Positions 18,808-30,000 are shown, counted from the first letter of the stretch. The stretch: DNA of 64,000 nucleotides from Constantimarinum furrinae (GCF_014295415.1 NZ_CP052909.1:1178001-1242000), one strand, 5' to 3'. A program made the numbers and translations. Notes: a model not told the origin generated them from the letters alone.

Positions 18808-19827
18808 TTACAAACTTATTACATCGTGAATGCGGGCGATATTAAAACCTTCTTCAATTACAGCCTTATAGACTTCACTTTCGGGGTCGAGTAACGGATT
18901 GGTGTGATTAAAATGAATAAAGTGAATTTTGTTCTTTTCGGTTGAAGGCAGCGCTTTAAAAAGTGTCATACTTTCAATGACAAAGGGATGTGGTATTTCT
19001 GAAATATCCCTGTAACCGATCTCTTCGGCATCATAAAAAGTTGCATCCAGAAAGGCATAATCCACTTCAGAAATGGCATCTACAATTGAAAGTTCCCATT
19101 TTTCCCACTTATCGATATCGGGGATAAAGAGCGCTGATTTTGAAGGTCCTTCAATTCGATATCCAACCGTTTCTGAAAATTCATCGCGATGAGGAACTTT
19201 AACCGAAGTCACTTTCAGATGTTCTGAAAGTAGTATTTCTTCTTCAGCATGTATTTCGTTGAGAATAATGTTCTTGTTCGTGAAAAGCTGACTCCACGGT
19301 CCGTTGGTTTCCAGAAATATTTTCATACGCGGCATAGAAAATACGGGCACTTCAGAAGCATTTACAGCCTCTTTTCCCAGATACATGAGACCGGCGTAAT
19401 GTCCAATATGCGCATGCGTGAGAAAGATCCCATCCGGGATTTCCTGTTCAAAACCTGAAAAGGTATGAAGCACTTTCAGTTGTGAGGTAATATCGGGTCC
19501 GGCTTCAAAAAGATAGGTTTGCTGTGCTTGTGTATCGATCAAACCCAATGAAACCACTTTTCTCAAGGGATCGGGATTTTTAAATAACGCTTTACAACAA
19601 TCCCGTTTACATGCGATATGTGGTGAGCCGGCGTCCTGCACGGTGCCAAGGATTACCAAAGAGGTGTTGTCAACCACGGAGAAGGTAGGGTTCGGAACCG
19701 CGTTCGCATTTGTTTCATGCTGACTGTTGGAGCATGAACTAAACAGTATTAGCGTTATAAGAAACACAGCAATGGCCGGAACTTTTATTATAATTCTACG
19801 ATATAAAGCTTGAACGATTACTGACAT
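18808..19827 (-). CDS. PqqB-like metallo-beta-lactamase-fold lipoprotein
   Basis: A 339-residue protein with an N-terminal hydrophobic segment and lipobox LFSSC near residue 32, so probably a lipoprotein. The mature part is a metallo-beta-lactamase domain: VILGTVQDAGSPHIACKRDCC resembles PqqB, and the metal motif is FLTHAHIGHYAGL (HxHxxH). Other ligands appear near VPHRDEFSE, LDATFYD and FIHFNHTNPLL. PqqB proper is cytoplasmic and sits with other pqq genes, none of which are here. It is better called a PqqB-like hydrolase of unknown substrate. Confidence 0.82.
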   Translation of the reverse strand: MSVIVQALYRRIIIKVPAIAVFLITLILFSSCSNSQHETNANAVPNPTFSVVDNTSLVILGTVQDAGSPHIACKRDCCKALFKNPDPLRKVVSLGLIDTQAQQTYLFEAGPDITSQLKVLHTFSGFEQEIPDGIFLTHAHIGHYAGLMYLGKEAVNASEVPVFSMPRMKIFLETNGPWSQLFTNKNIILNEIHAEEEILLSEHLKVTSVKVPHRDEFSETVGYRIEGPSKSALFIPDIDKWEKWELSIVDAISEVDYAFLDATFYDAEEIGYRDISEIPHPFVIESMTLFKALPSTEKNKIHFIHFNHTNPLLDPESEVYKAVIEEGFNIARIHDVISL

Positions 19828-20063
19828 TTTTTTTTCTTATGGGCCTTGCTCAGATTGTTTTCAAGATAGCACTCCCAATAAATTACAGCTTCAGAAACCC
19901 TGGTCTTTAGAGCTGCAAGAAGGGTGACACCCTTAGTATTTCAACAGTTCTTACTCGGCATTTACTGCGCAGCCTGTTCCTGTGAGTTTTGACAATGCAT
20001 TTGCATGAGTTGAGAACCGATTTACCTTTAGCACTAGCTCTCTAATATAGTGATAGAATCTTA

Positions 20064-20852
20064 TCATTTTGCAATTTCCTTGTCAATTAACGAGATCAAA
20101 TCTTCTATGTATTTCACAAGATCCCTGTGTATACCGGCCAGGTATCCATTATTCATAAATGATAGTCGTAAACCGTTTATAAATTTCTGGTCCTGATGTT
20201 GCCAGTTGGCGTCTTCAATTAGTTTTTTGTGTAACGAAGATTCAATATCCTTTGCCGAGAGTCGCTTCGGAAATCCGAAAGCAGGTTCTGTTAGGTCGAA
20301 AAATCCTAGGGCCAGCATATTTTCTGCATGTGGGTCGTAAAGATAGGTCTCGAATTCTCTTCGCATATGGTCTTCACCCGAGGCAATGGCTACATAGGTT
20401 TTGTCAAGCTCTAATAATCTGTTCTTTATCGAATCGTTTTTGATTAAACTAAGATTGCCCGAACTCAGTAATTCTTTAAAGGTATTGTTGTTAGGAACAA
20501 AGGTGTTCCATATAAAAACCCGTTCGTATGTATCAGTATAGCGCTCAACATCTTCAATCGTTTGAGGAGCCTCACCGTTTATTAATGCAGCACTGGCTTC
20601 GGCTTTTTCAAATCGATAGTTGGCAAAGTAGGTGCTGTTTTCAAGTTCACTAACCAGATCTGCTTTAAGGTTTTTCAGAAAATTGACTTCGACGGCTCTT
20701 TCTTTTCTTTTCTCATTCCAATTATTGATCTGCAATGCAATGAGTATCCCAATCACTACCAATACAATTTCCCCTATGGCATAAAGCGCATATTTCGAGA
20801 ATCGGTTTTCTACCAGAAGACGTTGACGAATATGGCGGAAGAATTTTATCAT
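20064..20852 (-). CDS. DUF6090 family membrane protein (copy b, operon end)
   Basis: A 262-residue protein with an N-terminal basic amphipathic stretch (MIKFFRHIRQRLL) and one membrane segment (YAIGEIVLVVIGILIALQIN, about residues 23-45) followed by NNWNEKRKE and a mostly helical soluble domain. This start is the DUF6090 hallmark. Function unknown. Its ATG overlaps the stop of the other DUF6090 gene (ATGA), and it is the last gene of the 13-gene signalling operon. About 30% identical by eye to its neighbour. Confidence 0.82.
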   Translation of the reverse strand: MIKFFRHIRQRLLVENRFSKYALYAIGEIVLVVIGILIALQINNWNEKRKERAVEVNFLKNLKADLVSELENSTYFANYRFEKAEASAALINGEAPQTIEDVERYTDTYERVFIWNTFVPNNNTFKELLSSGNLSLIKNDSIKNRLLELDKTYVAIASGEDHMRREFETYLYDPHAENMLALGFFDLTEPAFGFPKRLSAKDIESSLHKKLIEDANWQHQDQKFINGLRLSFMNNGYLAGIHRDLVKYIEDLISLIDKEIAK

Positions 20853-21649
20853 TTAATTGCATGTTCCAACAGGCGTTTTACCCCATTGAGTTGAATTAAT
20901 ACATAGCTAATATACGCCAGCTTAGAGTCTAAATTTCCAATAAGAAATACCAAGTCTTTTTTTAATTGTGAATCTCTCACTAAGCTACTGAAAGCAGCAT
21001 CAGCCATTTCTGGTTCAAGACCTATGTCACATTTCTCCGGTAGCATAACCGAAATGCTTCTACGCGTGCCTATATAAATGTCGCCACAATTTGACCGTAT
21101 CCGGTCCTGAATTATATGTGGCATAATACTTCTTAGATTCTCTCTGTATCTATTGGGTAGACTAATAATGACAGATTCATTCCACTTTAGTTCATAATAT
21201 GAAATGATGGATTGTTTTAAACTGTCACTTCGCAACAGATTTATTTGCCCGGACGCAATTAATTCCTGATACGTAGAATTTGGAGCTCTTGCATCGCTAA
21301 TTTGACTTGCTTGGTACAGGTCGATCAGGCTCTCTTCAGGATTGTAATCGACATTGTCATAGTTTTCAAAATATTGAATAGCTTTTTTAGCACGATCACT
21401 TACCTGAGTATTGTATTTAATATAAGATTGTAGATAATTTTCTTCTTCATATAGATCATCCAAAAGACGTGAAATAAAATTTGCTTCTAATTTATTGTTC
21501 TTTCGATCTTCATTCCAATTATTTATTTGAAGGGCAATCAGAATACCAATGACTACAAGTATAATTTCTCCAACGGCATACTTTAAATACTTGCCCGTCT
21601 TGTTGTTTTCCATTAGGTTGAAGCGTATTTTACGAAAGAACTTGATCAT
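20849..21649 (-). CDS. DUF6090 family membrane protein (copy a)
   Basis: A 266-residue paralogue of the following gene. It has MIKFFRKIRFNLM, then YAVGEIILVVIGILIALQIN as a single membrane segment, NNWNEDRKNN, and a helical soluble domain with the conserved SNTYQELIASGQINLLRSD-type segment seen in both copies. It starts four bases after the TerB-like gene, which supports co-translation. Function unknown; its place at the end of a cyclase-effector operon suggests a membrane partner, which is inference. Confidence 0.82.
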   Translation of the reverse strand: MIKFFRKIRFNLMENNKTGKYLKYAVGEIILVVIGILIALQINNWNEDRKNNKLEANFISRLLDDLYEEENYLQSYIKYNTQVSDRAKKAIQYFENYDNVDYNPEESLIDLYQASQISDARAPNSTYQELIASGQINLLRSDSLKQSIISYYELKWNESVIISLPNRYRENLRSIMPHIIQDRIRSNCGDIYIGTRRSISVMLPEKCDIGLEPEMADAAFSSLVRDSQLKKDLVFLIGNLDSKLAYISYVLIQLNGVKRLLEHAIK

Positions 21650-21653
21650 GCCC

Positions 21654-21989
21654 TTAATAAAGAATGTTGTCCAGCGTCCAATCCAGTCTCTTTTCCATCA
21701 TGGTAAAGGAACAATCTGAAAAGAATATTTCGTAGACTTCTCTTCTGAAGGCTATGAGTTCCATATTGCTGTACGTGTGTTCATGGACATTTCTATCTAT
21801 TTTTTTCAATCTTTTTTCTTCAGAATCATTACTGAACTCTTTATAGATCTTATCGAAGGTCTCGGCCGAAACTTTAGACCTTATCATATCGAGCTCGGCT
21901 TCCGTCTCTTCATTATCTGCATTGGCACAAAGCAGCAAGATGTACACTTGTAATTCTGTTTTGGTCCATGATTTTGCCTTTTGTTCCAT
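21654..21989 (-). CDS. Small helical protein, weak TerB-like similarity
   Basis: A 111-residue, acidic, wholly helical cytoplasmic protein. WTKTELQVYILLLCANADNEETEAELDMIRSKV resembles the first half of TerB domains, including the acidic AD-x-E-x-x-E pattern. No other family is recognised. It lies between the PycTM-like gene (59 bases upstream) and the DUF6090 pair (4 bases downstream). It could be a calcium- or metal-responsive partner, but there is no direct evidence. Confidence 0.6.
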   Translation of the reverse strand: MEQKAKSWTKTELQVYILLLCANADNEETEAELDMIRSKVSAETFDKIYKEFSNDSEEKRLKKIDRNVHEHTYSNMELIAFRREVYEIFFSDCSFTMMEKRLDWTLDNILY

Positions 21990-22048
21990 ATTTTTTGGTT
22001 TTATATTAGTTTATTCGTTATTTATCTCTTGTTGTTACACCTTTCTCT

Positions 22049-22618
22049 TTAAATTGAAGTGAGTGAATAATAAACCACCACCGTCAATAAAAGAAACAGA
22101 CCCAATCCCAACAATCTAATGGCCCTTTTTACATTCTTAAACTTCCAGGCCGCAATTTTTGAAATGATAAATATCTGTTCGCCCATTTGCTTAAACAACT
22201 GATCTTCATCCCTGCTGATCGCATAAAAGGTGTTAGAGAATTCCTTTACATTTCCAAACTTGGTGATCACATCTCCGAAAAAGAAAATATTCTTATCAAA
22301 TTTCCCTTCAATCTTTGGAATAAAGCATCGTACACAATAGAAAATAGATGTGGCAGTACAACAAAACCAAAGGCCTATTAGCACGTATAAAACGATATTA
22401 TTGGACGGACTGCTAAAAAGCGTTTCAAAACTTTTGTAGATAAAATTCAGTAGAATTCCGTAAAAAGATAAAATAAGACCTGCCTTAAGTTCGGAAGCTT
22501 TAATGAGACTGGTCACATAATTGATGCTTCCCCAATAGTGATCCACCATATCTGCCGTATGGCTATCCGGTGCGTGGATGGTTTCTTCCGGGGTTTTTAA
22601 AGGTTCTTGATGTTCCAT
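22049..22618 (-). CDS. Pycsar effector-like membrane protein (PycTM, DUF5706)
   Basis: A 189-residue protein with three membrane segments at about residues 45-62, 75-97 and 169-187. IKASELKAGLILSFYGILL matches the DUF5706 'D/E-x-KAG-x-L' start, and residues 110-165 (NIFFFGDVITKF ... SKIAAWKFKNVKRAI) match its cytoplasmic helical part. Described PycTM proteins bind a cyclic pyrimidine nucleotide made by a partner cyclase and disrupt the membrane during phage infection. Here the gene follows a cyclase gene by 36 bases, the same pairing. A non-defence signalling role is equally possible, because the cyclase is under response-regulator control. Confidence 0.75.
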   Translation of the reverse strand: MEHQEPLKTPEETIHAPDSHTADMVDHYWGSINYVTSLIKASELKAGLILSFYGILLNFIYKSFETLFSSPSNNIVLYVLIGLWFCCTATSIFYCVRCFIPKIEGKFDKNIFFFGDVITKFGNVKEFSNTFYAISRDEDQLFKQMGEQIFIISKIAAWKFKNVKRAIRLLGLGLFLLLTVVVYYSLTSI

Positions 22619-22654
22619 GTTCGTCGATCGTTAGTTATGCGTTACATATGTTAC

Positions 22655-23695
22655 TTATTCCAGGACTTCGTACACGGCCAAAGGGGCCAATTTATTTTTC
22701 AGAGTGATTTCACCTACTTTTTTACATTTAAATGATTCTTTAACTTTTTCGTAGCAATCTTCAGAAATAATGATCTGATTTTCTTTCGCAGCGTCCTGTA
22801 AACGGGCAGCCGTGTTCACTGTATCACCAATTACGGTGTAATCCAGGCGCTTTAAACTTTCAGAACCTATATTCCCCGAGATCATCTCACCGCTTTTAAT
22901 TCCTATGGATACTTTGGGTTTAAATTGCAACTGGTCACCCATGGCCGGAAGTTCGTTTATTTTGCTACAGATAGCCAGGGAAGCATCGATCGCACGGTCT
23001 AAATGATAGTCTCCTCTAAACACAGCCATGATAGCGTCTCCAATAAATTTATCGATATAGCCTTGCTGAGCCATAATCTCCTTTACCATTTCATCGAAGT
23101 AGGAATTTATCATGGAAACCACAGTGTCCGGTGGAGCCGTTTCGCTTATTGCGGTAAAACCGCAGATATCGATGAAAGCAACGGTGGCTTCTATGGTTTC
23201 ATTCGCCATGATGGTGGATTCAAATTCTTTATTTCCCATAAAGTTGAGCACATTCTCATCCACATACATCTTCAGAATATTATTTTCTTTTATGGCCTTA
23301 AGGGTTTCCTTTATATGCTGCGCATGCTTTAGCGTTTTCTCCATGGTCACCGTAAGGTCTTCAAAATTAATGGGCTTTGTGATAAAATCGAAGGCGCCCC
23401 GGTTCATAGCTGTTCTAATATTTTCCATATCCCCATAGGCCGAAACGATAACCGCCTTGATCAATGGACTAGATTCGTTTAGCTTAGTAAGCAAGGTTAA
23501 TCCATCCATTTCGGGCATGTTAATATCGCTCATCACGATATCAATTTCGGGTTCACGTAAAATTTCTTCCAGGGCTAAGCGACCGTTTTCGGCAAAATAA
23601 AATTCGTATTCGCCTCCGCGGATCTGCTTTCTGAATTTCTGCTTGATGAGCGTTTCCAGATCGGCCTCATCATCAACAACTAATATCTTTGCCAT
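22655..23695 (-). CDS. Response regulator-class III nucleotidyl cyclase fusion
   Basis: 346 residues. A receiver domain (1-120; acidic pair D8/D9, phosphoacceptor D57, K107) is joined by a helical linker to a class III cyclase domain (170-345). Metal ligands are D176 (AFIDICGFT) and D220 (FIGDAIM). The base-selecting residues are K216 and T287, and N294 and R298 sit at the transition-state positions, with the 7- and 4-residue spacing of adenylate cyclases. All key residues are present, so a homodimer could have two active sites. Lys/Thr is the class IIIb adenylate-cyclase pair and points to ATP rather than UTP/CTP. Phosphorylation by the upstream kinases probably controls activity. The start is two bases after the receiver-only gene. 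Confidence 0.9.
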   Translation of the reverse strand: MAKILVVDDEADLETLIKQKFRKQIRGGEYEFYFAENGRLALEEILREPEIDIVMSDINMPEMDGLTLLTKLNESSPLIKAVIVSAYGDMENIRTAMNRGAFDFITKPINFEDLTVTMEKTLKHAQHIKETLKAIKENNILKMYVDENVLNFMGNKEFESTIMANETIEATVAFIDICGFTAISETAPPDTVVSMINSYFDEMVKEIMAQQGYIDKFIGDAIMAVFRGDYHLDRAIDASLAICSKINELPAMGDQLQFKPKVSIGIKSGEMISGNIGSESLKRLDYTVIGDTVNTAARLQDAAKENQIIISEDCYEKVKESFKCKKVGEITLKNKLAPLAVYEVLE

Positions 23696-23697
23696 AC

Positions 23698-24069
23698 TTA
23701 AGTATTTAATAGTTTTTCCTTTAACATCTTAAAATCAACCGGCTTGGTTAAAAAATCATCTGCACCCAGTCTTTTCGCTGTGTTGTAATTTTCATCGTCA
23801 CCATAAGCGGTTACCATCATTACCACCGGAGGAGGCGCGACATATTCGCTCTTAATTTTCTCCAGTAATTCCAAACCACTCATCCCAGGCATGTTGATGT
23901 CACTTAATATTAAAATAGCTTCCTGCTCCATCGCATTTAGCATTTGCAAGGCTTCTTCTCCGGAAAACGCAAACATAAAAGTGAGTTCTCCATTTCTAAT
24001 TTCTTTTCGGAAGCGCTGCAGGAACAGATCTTTTACATCTTTTTCGTCATCTACTACAAGTATTTTCAT
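23698..24069 (-). CDS. Single-domain response regulator (receiver only)
   Basis: A 123-residue CheY-like receiver with D7/D8, phosphoacceptor D57 (LILSDINMPGMSG), T and K of the signalling switch (MVTAYGDD ... FLTKPVD). It has no output domain. The N-terminus is clearly paralogous to the receiver of the following cyclase (shared KILVVDDE and RFRKEIR/KFRKQIR). It may be a phosphate sink or intermediate that shapes phosphotransfer from the two kinases to the cyclase. It lies 12 bases after the giant kinase and 2 before the cyclase. Confidence 0.9.
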   Translation of the reverse strand: MKILVVDDEKDVKDLFLQRFRKEIRNGELTFMFAFSGEEALQMLNAMEQEAILILSDINMPGMSGLELLEKIKSEYVAPPPVVMMVTAYGDDENYNTAKRLGADDFLTKPVDFKMLKEKLLNT

Positions 24070-24081
24070 AAAGCTATTTAT

Positions 24082-27000
24082 TTAGTTGGGTAATGTGATG
24101 ATAAATTCTGTGAATTCTCCGGTTTTAGTATTTACGCTCAGTTCCCCACCATGTCCTTTTGTAACGATATCATAACTCATGCTCAATCCTAACCCCGTAC
24201 CTTCTCCGGTGGGCTTCGTAGTGAAAAAAGGTTGAAAAATTTTGTCGACCACATGCTTCGGAATGCCATTCCCATTGTCCTTTACTGATATAGTAATATA
24301 ATTCATCTCTTTTTTGGTCGTCACTGAAACCGTGGGTTTAAATTCGGGATCTTTCCCTTGTTTTTTACGTTCGTTGGTTGCATAAAAGGCATTGGTGATC
24401 AGGTTTAAGATAACTCTTCCCATATCCTGGGGAATTACTTTTACTTTCCCCAGAGAATCATCAAAGTGGGTTTCCAAATTTGCATTAAAGGATTTATCCT
24501 TTGCTCGCAGGCCGTGATATGCCAGTCGCAAGTACTCGTCTGCCAGTTTATTGATGTCGGTAGGTTCCTTTTCGGCAGTGCTCTTTCGGCTGTGTTGTAA
24601 CATCCCTTTTACAATTGCATCGGCACGTTTACCGTGATGGTTTATCTTTTCGAGGTTCTGTTTGATATCGGCGGCGATATATTTCGCTTCCTCAAAGTCT
24701 CCTTTCTCAATTTCTTCATTCATCTCATCGATCAGTTCGTTGCTTACTTCGGAAAAGTTATTGACGAAATTCAACGGATTCTGAATCTCATGGGCGATCC
24801 CGGCAGTCAGCTCTCCCAGTGAAGCCATTTTTTCAGACTGAATGAGTTGTGATTGAGTTAGTTTTAGATCGCTTAAAGTGGCTTCAAGCTGTTGTTTCTC
24901 GGCCAACAACGCAGCCGATTGTTCTTCTTTTACCTGTAGATCTTTAAAGCGCTGATAGGCGAAGGTGAATACATTTCGAAAACGATCCAGTATACTTTTT
25001 TGTTCCTTACTCAGTATTCCAAAATTAGATATTCCTACTGCGCCATTCCCAAAAGCGTACAAAATATAAGATACACTGTCTGCTTTAAGCAATCTCGGAT
25101 CGTCTGCCTCACCGTTCTTCCGACGCATTTCGATAAGGTCTTGCAGTTGTTTGCCTTTCAGCACCATTTCAGAATAGCCATCGGTGGTTGATGCGATAAC
25201 GCGCAATTGTTCTTCAAGGGTGGGATCATCGTCATAAGACATTTGAGTTACGGTTCCACCCATTTCATCGGAATAATCATAATCTGAAAAAGTGTGATCG
25301 TCTTCGTTATTTACATCGATAATGGCGTTTCGAATATCGCTGAAACCTAGAACTACTAACTGTTCATAGAATGCTTTCGCAATATTCAACAGGTCTGTAG
25401 ATTCGTTCATGCTTAGCGCAACAGAACGTACCTTTTCCAGTGCAGCTTCAATTTTTGCCTCCCGCGCCTGTGCTTCGGCATTGGCAAGATCGGTATAGCG
25501 TTTATAGGCAAAAGTGAATACATTTCGAAATCGTTTCAGAACAACCTTTTCATCATCACTTAAAATTCCGAAGTTTGAAATTCCAATGGCACCATTTCCG
25601 AAGGAATACAGGTTATACGTAAGATGGTCGGTATTACGCAATCTCGGATCGTCCTTTTCGCCATTTCGCAACCGGGTTTCAATAAGCTCCTCTAATTCTT
25701 TGCCCTTCAGTTCAATTTCAAAAAAGGCATCGCTACCCGATTGAACTTTTTTGATTTGCTGTTCGATAACGGGATCACCGTAAAATGAAAATTTAGTGAC
25801 CGCACTGGACATATCGTGGGAATAATCGTAATCCAGAAAGGTCTCTTCCTCATCATTGTGAATGTCTATAATGGCATTGCGTATTTTTGAAAATCCCAGT
25901 TCCAGCAATTGCTCATAGAGCACTTTTGCAATATCCAGCATATCATCCGATTTCTGAAGGCTCAATGCCACCGATCTTACTTTTTCCAAAGACGCTTCAA
26001 TCTTCGATTCGCGCGCTTGTGCTTCGGCTTTTTGTAGGTCTAAAAAACGCGTGTAGGTTTGTTCAAATACTTTTCCAAAACGTTTTAAAATATCATTTTC
26101 AGTCTCGGTGAAATGTTTTCCGAAGTGATTGATGATAAAAATGCTAGTATATTTAGAAACACAACATGAGCGTGTATATCCGCCTTCACTTTTTAGGGTA
26201 TCGTTTTTTTCTTTTGTGCTTAGGCTGGCCCACGGTTCATAGTTGAACAAATGCTTGAAAAAGGCCTGCTTTTCTTTTTGTGAGTAGCTTTCGGTAAAAA
26301 ATCCCACGCCTTTTTTAATTCCTTTCAACAGGTTAGTATAGAAGGGTTTTTCAAAACGTGGAATTACAATTTCTGCTGATGTATTTGCAGTGCCTCCAGA
26401 TCCCCAACATCTAATTTCAGTAGTTATATCGTCATTGATAGTTATAAATGAACCGCCATGAATGGAAATATTTAAAGCCAATAATTCTTTATGAAGTATA
26501 TGGATTACCTCTTGTAATTCCTCACTGTTATGCATGGCCATACTTCTGGATCGCACACGTTCTAAAGACGCTTCGATCTTTGCATCGCGAGCTTGTGCTT
26601 CGGCTTTTTGGAGGTCTAGGAAGCGGGTGTAGGATTGTTCAAATACTTTTGCAAAACGAACGAATATTTCTTCGTCATTATACGGTTCGGTAGTTATAAC
26701 CAAGAGATACCCGTGGTTAAAATATGCTGCATGCCATTTTTGCCAGGTTGGGAATGAAATTCCACTGTCCAACATTTCTTGAAATACAGTTTGTACATCC
26801 GGGACTGTGAGCATGTATTTGTAATGGTCTGCCAACTCTTTACCCTCTTTTGCAATCGAAAACAGCTCTATGTTATCTTGCCAACCTTTGTACATTGCCT
26901 TATGTACGGGGTCTTTGGTATTTGGAATTTTTAACGGAGGCATTACCCCGCGTTCATTTACAAACCAATATTCATCCACATCAGAATTTTTCTCACAGAA

Positions 27001-30000
27001 ACCAAATCCGGTTCCCCAAAGAGCTCCTCCCAAACTAGTGAGTTGTTCATAAAGCACTTTCGCTACCTCAGCTATTTCATCACTTCGTTGCATTGCCATA
27101 CTTCGGGAGCGAACGCGCTCCAAAGCAGTTTCGATCTTAGCTTCTCTGGCCTGAGCTTCCGATTTTTGTAAGTCGAGAAAGCGAGTATACGTTTGCTGAA
27201 AGACATTTGTAAAGCGTACCACCATGTCCTGATGATCATCGGGTAAGCGATTTCCTCCTACTATTAAAAGATAGCCTTGTTTAAAGTTAAAACAATGGAT
27301 CACCAGGCGCTCGGGTGAAATAGCTAATAACTGAGCTGCCGATAAGGGGAAATTTTTGCTCGTTTCCGCAATGTAAGTTTGATGTTTAACAGTTTCCTCG
27401 GGATCCAGTTCGATAACCTTTAAGGGTTCCTGTTTTTTCCAACTTGTCACTATGGATTTCATGACCTTGGTTTTCGTATGGATCATAGCAACAGGTTGGT
27501 GTCTAATGCTTCCATCTGCCGGATTTACCCCATAACTGTAACCTATATGAGCTTTTTCATCAAATAATATATATCCGGCAGTAAGATGCTGAACTCCCAG
27601 ATTGGAGAGCTCACGATATAACAGTGCTCCTGCTTCTAACAACTCATCACTATTATGCATGGCCATACTTCGGGAACGCACGCGTTCTAAAGAAGCTTCT
27701 ATCTGAGCTTCTCTGGCCTGAGCTTCCGATCTTTGTAAGTCGAGAAAGCGAGTGTAGGTTTGCTGAAACACCTTTCCAAATCGATTAAAGATATCATGCG
27801 CATGAGGCACCTGCTCATAAGTTATGAACAACAGGAAGCCCTGGGTAAATCTTACCAAATGGTTTACCTGAAAAGTAGGTAGGGATAAATTTGCGTTTTT
27901 TAATTGCTCAAATGTTTCCTTGAGTTCGGGTAGGCTTTGCATATATTCATAATGGTCTTCCAAATCTTTGCCCCCTTGTTCATACACGAAAAAGTCTTCA
28001 TTGTTTTTTATTGCATTGTACCAGGGTTTCAGGCTTTTGTGCCGGGTAAGTGGCAGATTAAAAGGCGACTGTATCTCGCCTTCACTACTCATAATACAGG
28101 TACTCGATTTTTGGTCATCAGATAATATGTTATAGCCGCAGCTCCAGGCCGGAATACCTAATTTCTGAACTTCCTGAAACAATACATTAGCGGCCTCTGG
28201 TAGTTCTTTACTTTGCTGCATGGCCATGGTGCGGCTCCGTACCTTTTCAAGTGCAGCTTCAATTCTCGCTTCTCTGGCCTGAGCTTCAGATTTTTGAAGA
28301 TCGAGGAAGCGGGTATACGATTGCTGAAACACCTTGCCAAAGCGCATCAAGATCTTATTCTCATCTTCAGAAAAGGGAACACCTGAATAATTCTCGATAT
28401 ACAAACCAACATTATCCAACAATACTGTTGAAATTGCCAAACCTTCAAAACCAAAATACGTTGCTTTTGTTGCTTCGGGCAATCCGGGAATATGTTTGAA
28501 GAGATCTGTATAAAATTGATTTTTCTCTTCAAAACCCAATGTATTGGCGAAAAACTTTTGTCCGGTTTTCTTCGCTTTAATGAAATCGTTCCAGTGAGCG
28601 CAGTCGAAATAGGGGAGAACGATCTTTGGAAATACGGCATTGTGGTCTGCCAACCAAATGTGCATATCATCATTGTTCTTATAATCCAGAATAAATCCGG
28701 CATGCTCAATATGGATATTCAGTTTAATAAATTGGTCATACAAAACCTGAATGACGTCCTTTAGTTCTTCACTGTTATGCATGGCCATACTTCGTGAACG
28801 AACCCGTTCCAAAGCGGCTTCAATTTTGGCCTCGCGGGCCTGTGCTTCAGCTTTTTGAAGGTCGAGAAAGCGGGTATACGTTTGCTCAAATACCCTGGCA
28901 AACCGTTTAAAGACTTCATGCGCTTCGGGGACTTCCTCTCTGGTGATAAATAGCAGGTAGCCGTATTTAAAATAAACCACATGGTCTATTTGATACTCCG
29001 GAAACCCATTGTTTGTTTTTTTCAGTGTTTTTAAAACATCACCAATAACAGGAAGTGTGCTCATAAACTCGTAATGTGCAATACATTCTTTCCCGGCGAA
29101 TTCTCTTATTAAAAGTGACTCACCTTGCTGACCTTTTTGATAATATTCCTTAAAAATACCTTCCCGTGGTACGGTATACCTATGTAAAACACCGGCTTCA
29201 TTTCCAAACCATTCGGTAGACTCATTTTCGCCATAAATATTAAAGGCACAACCCCAGGTCTTAATTCCAAGCGCTCTTACCTGTTCGTCGAGCAGAAAGG
29301 ATGTTTCAGCCAATTCATCACTGTGCTGCATTGCCATAGTTCGGCTTCTCACCTTTTCTAAAGCAAGTTCTATTTGGGTTTCCCTGGCCTGCTTTTCAGC
29401 ATTTTGAAGGTCGAGAAAACGTTGGTGCGCCAGGTCGAATGCGCCGGCGAATTTTACCAGTATATCTATATCTTCTTTAGGCGGATCTTGTACGACGCCG
29501 GGTAAACTGTAGCCAATTTCTCCGTGTGTCGTTCTCGCCATGATAAATGTGAGTCCGCCAATATGCCTAATATCATCGTTTGTTGGGGCCTGTGGGTCTA
29601 TGTTTTTAAAATTCCCCAGGGTCACCATCTTATCCACATAGTCAATAGCTTCTTCCACATTCATCGTATAAACTACCGTGGGTTTTTTGCTTTTTTCCCA
29701 TTTTGCCAGTAGTGGAATGTCTCCGTGAATATGTCTGGGCAGCTCCATCACAAAACCAATCTTACTGCCATCACCCGAGGTCATTGCTTTCTCATAGGTT
29801 TCCGGCAACCACATCATGTGCCAGAAATAGTGAGCCTCGTGTCCCAATTTTGTAAATTCGGTACGCATGGTCACTACGATGTCCAGAAGATCTGTTGAGG
29901 CAGCCATGGCAACCGCTTGTGCTCTGATGCGTTGTAAGGCTGTTTCTACTTCCAGTTCCCGGTTTTTTTGTTCGAGTTCAAAAGTGCGTCGCTTTATGGC

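Noticed and set aside
25410-29945. Regular DNA repeats suggesting a CRISPR or satellite array
   Set aside because: The 560-bp period is in frame and codes for repeated protein domains; there are no short spacers.
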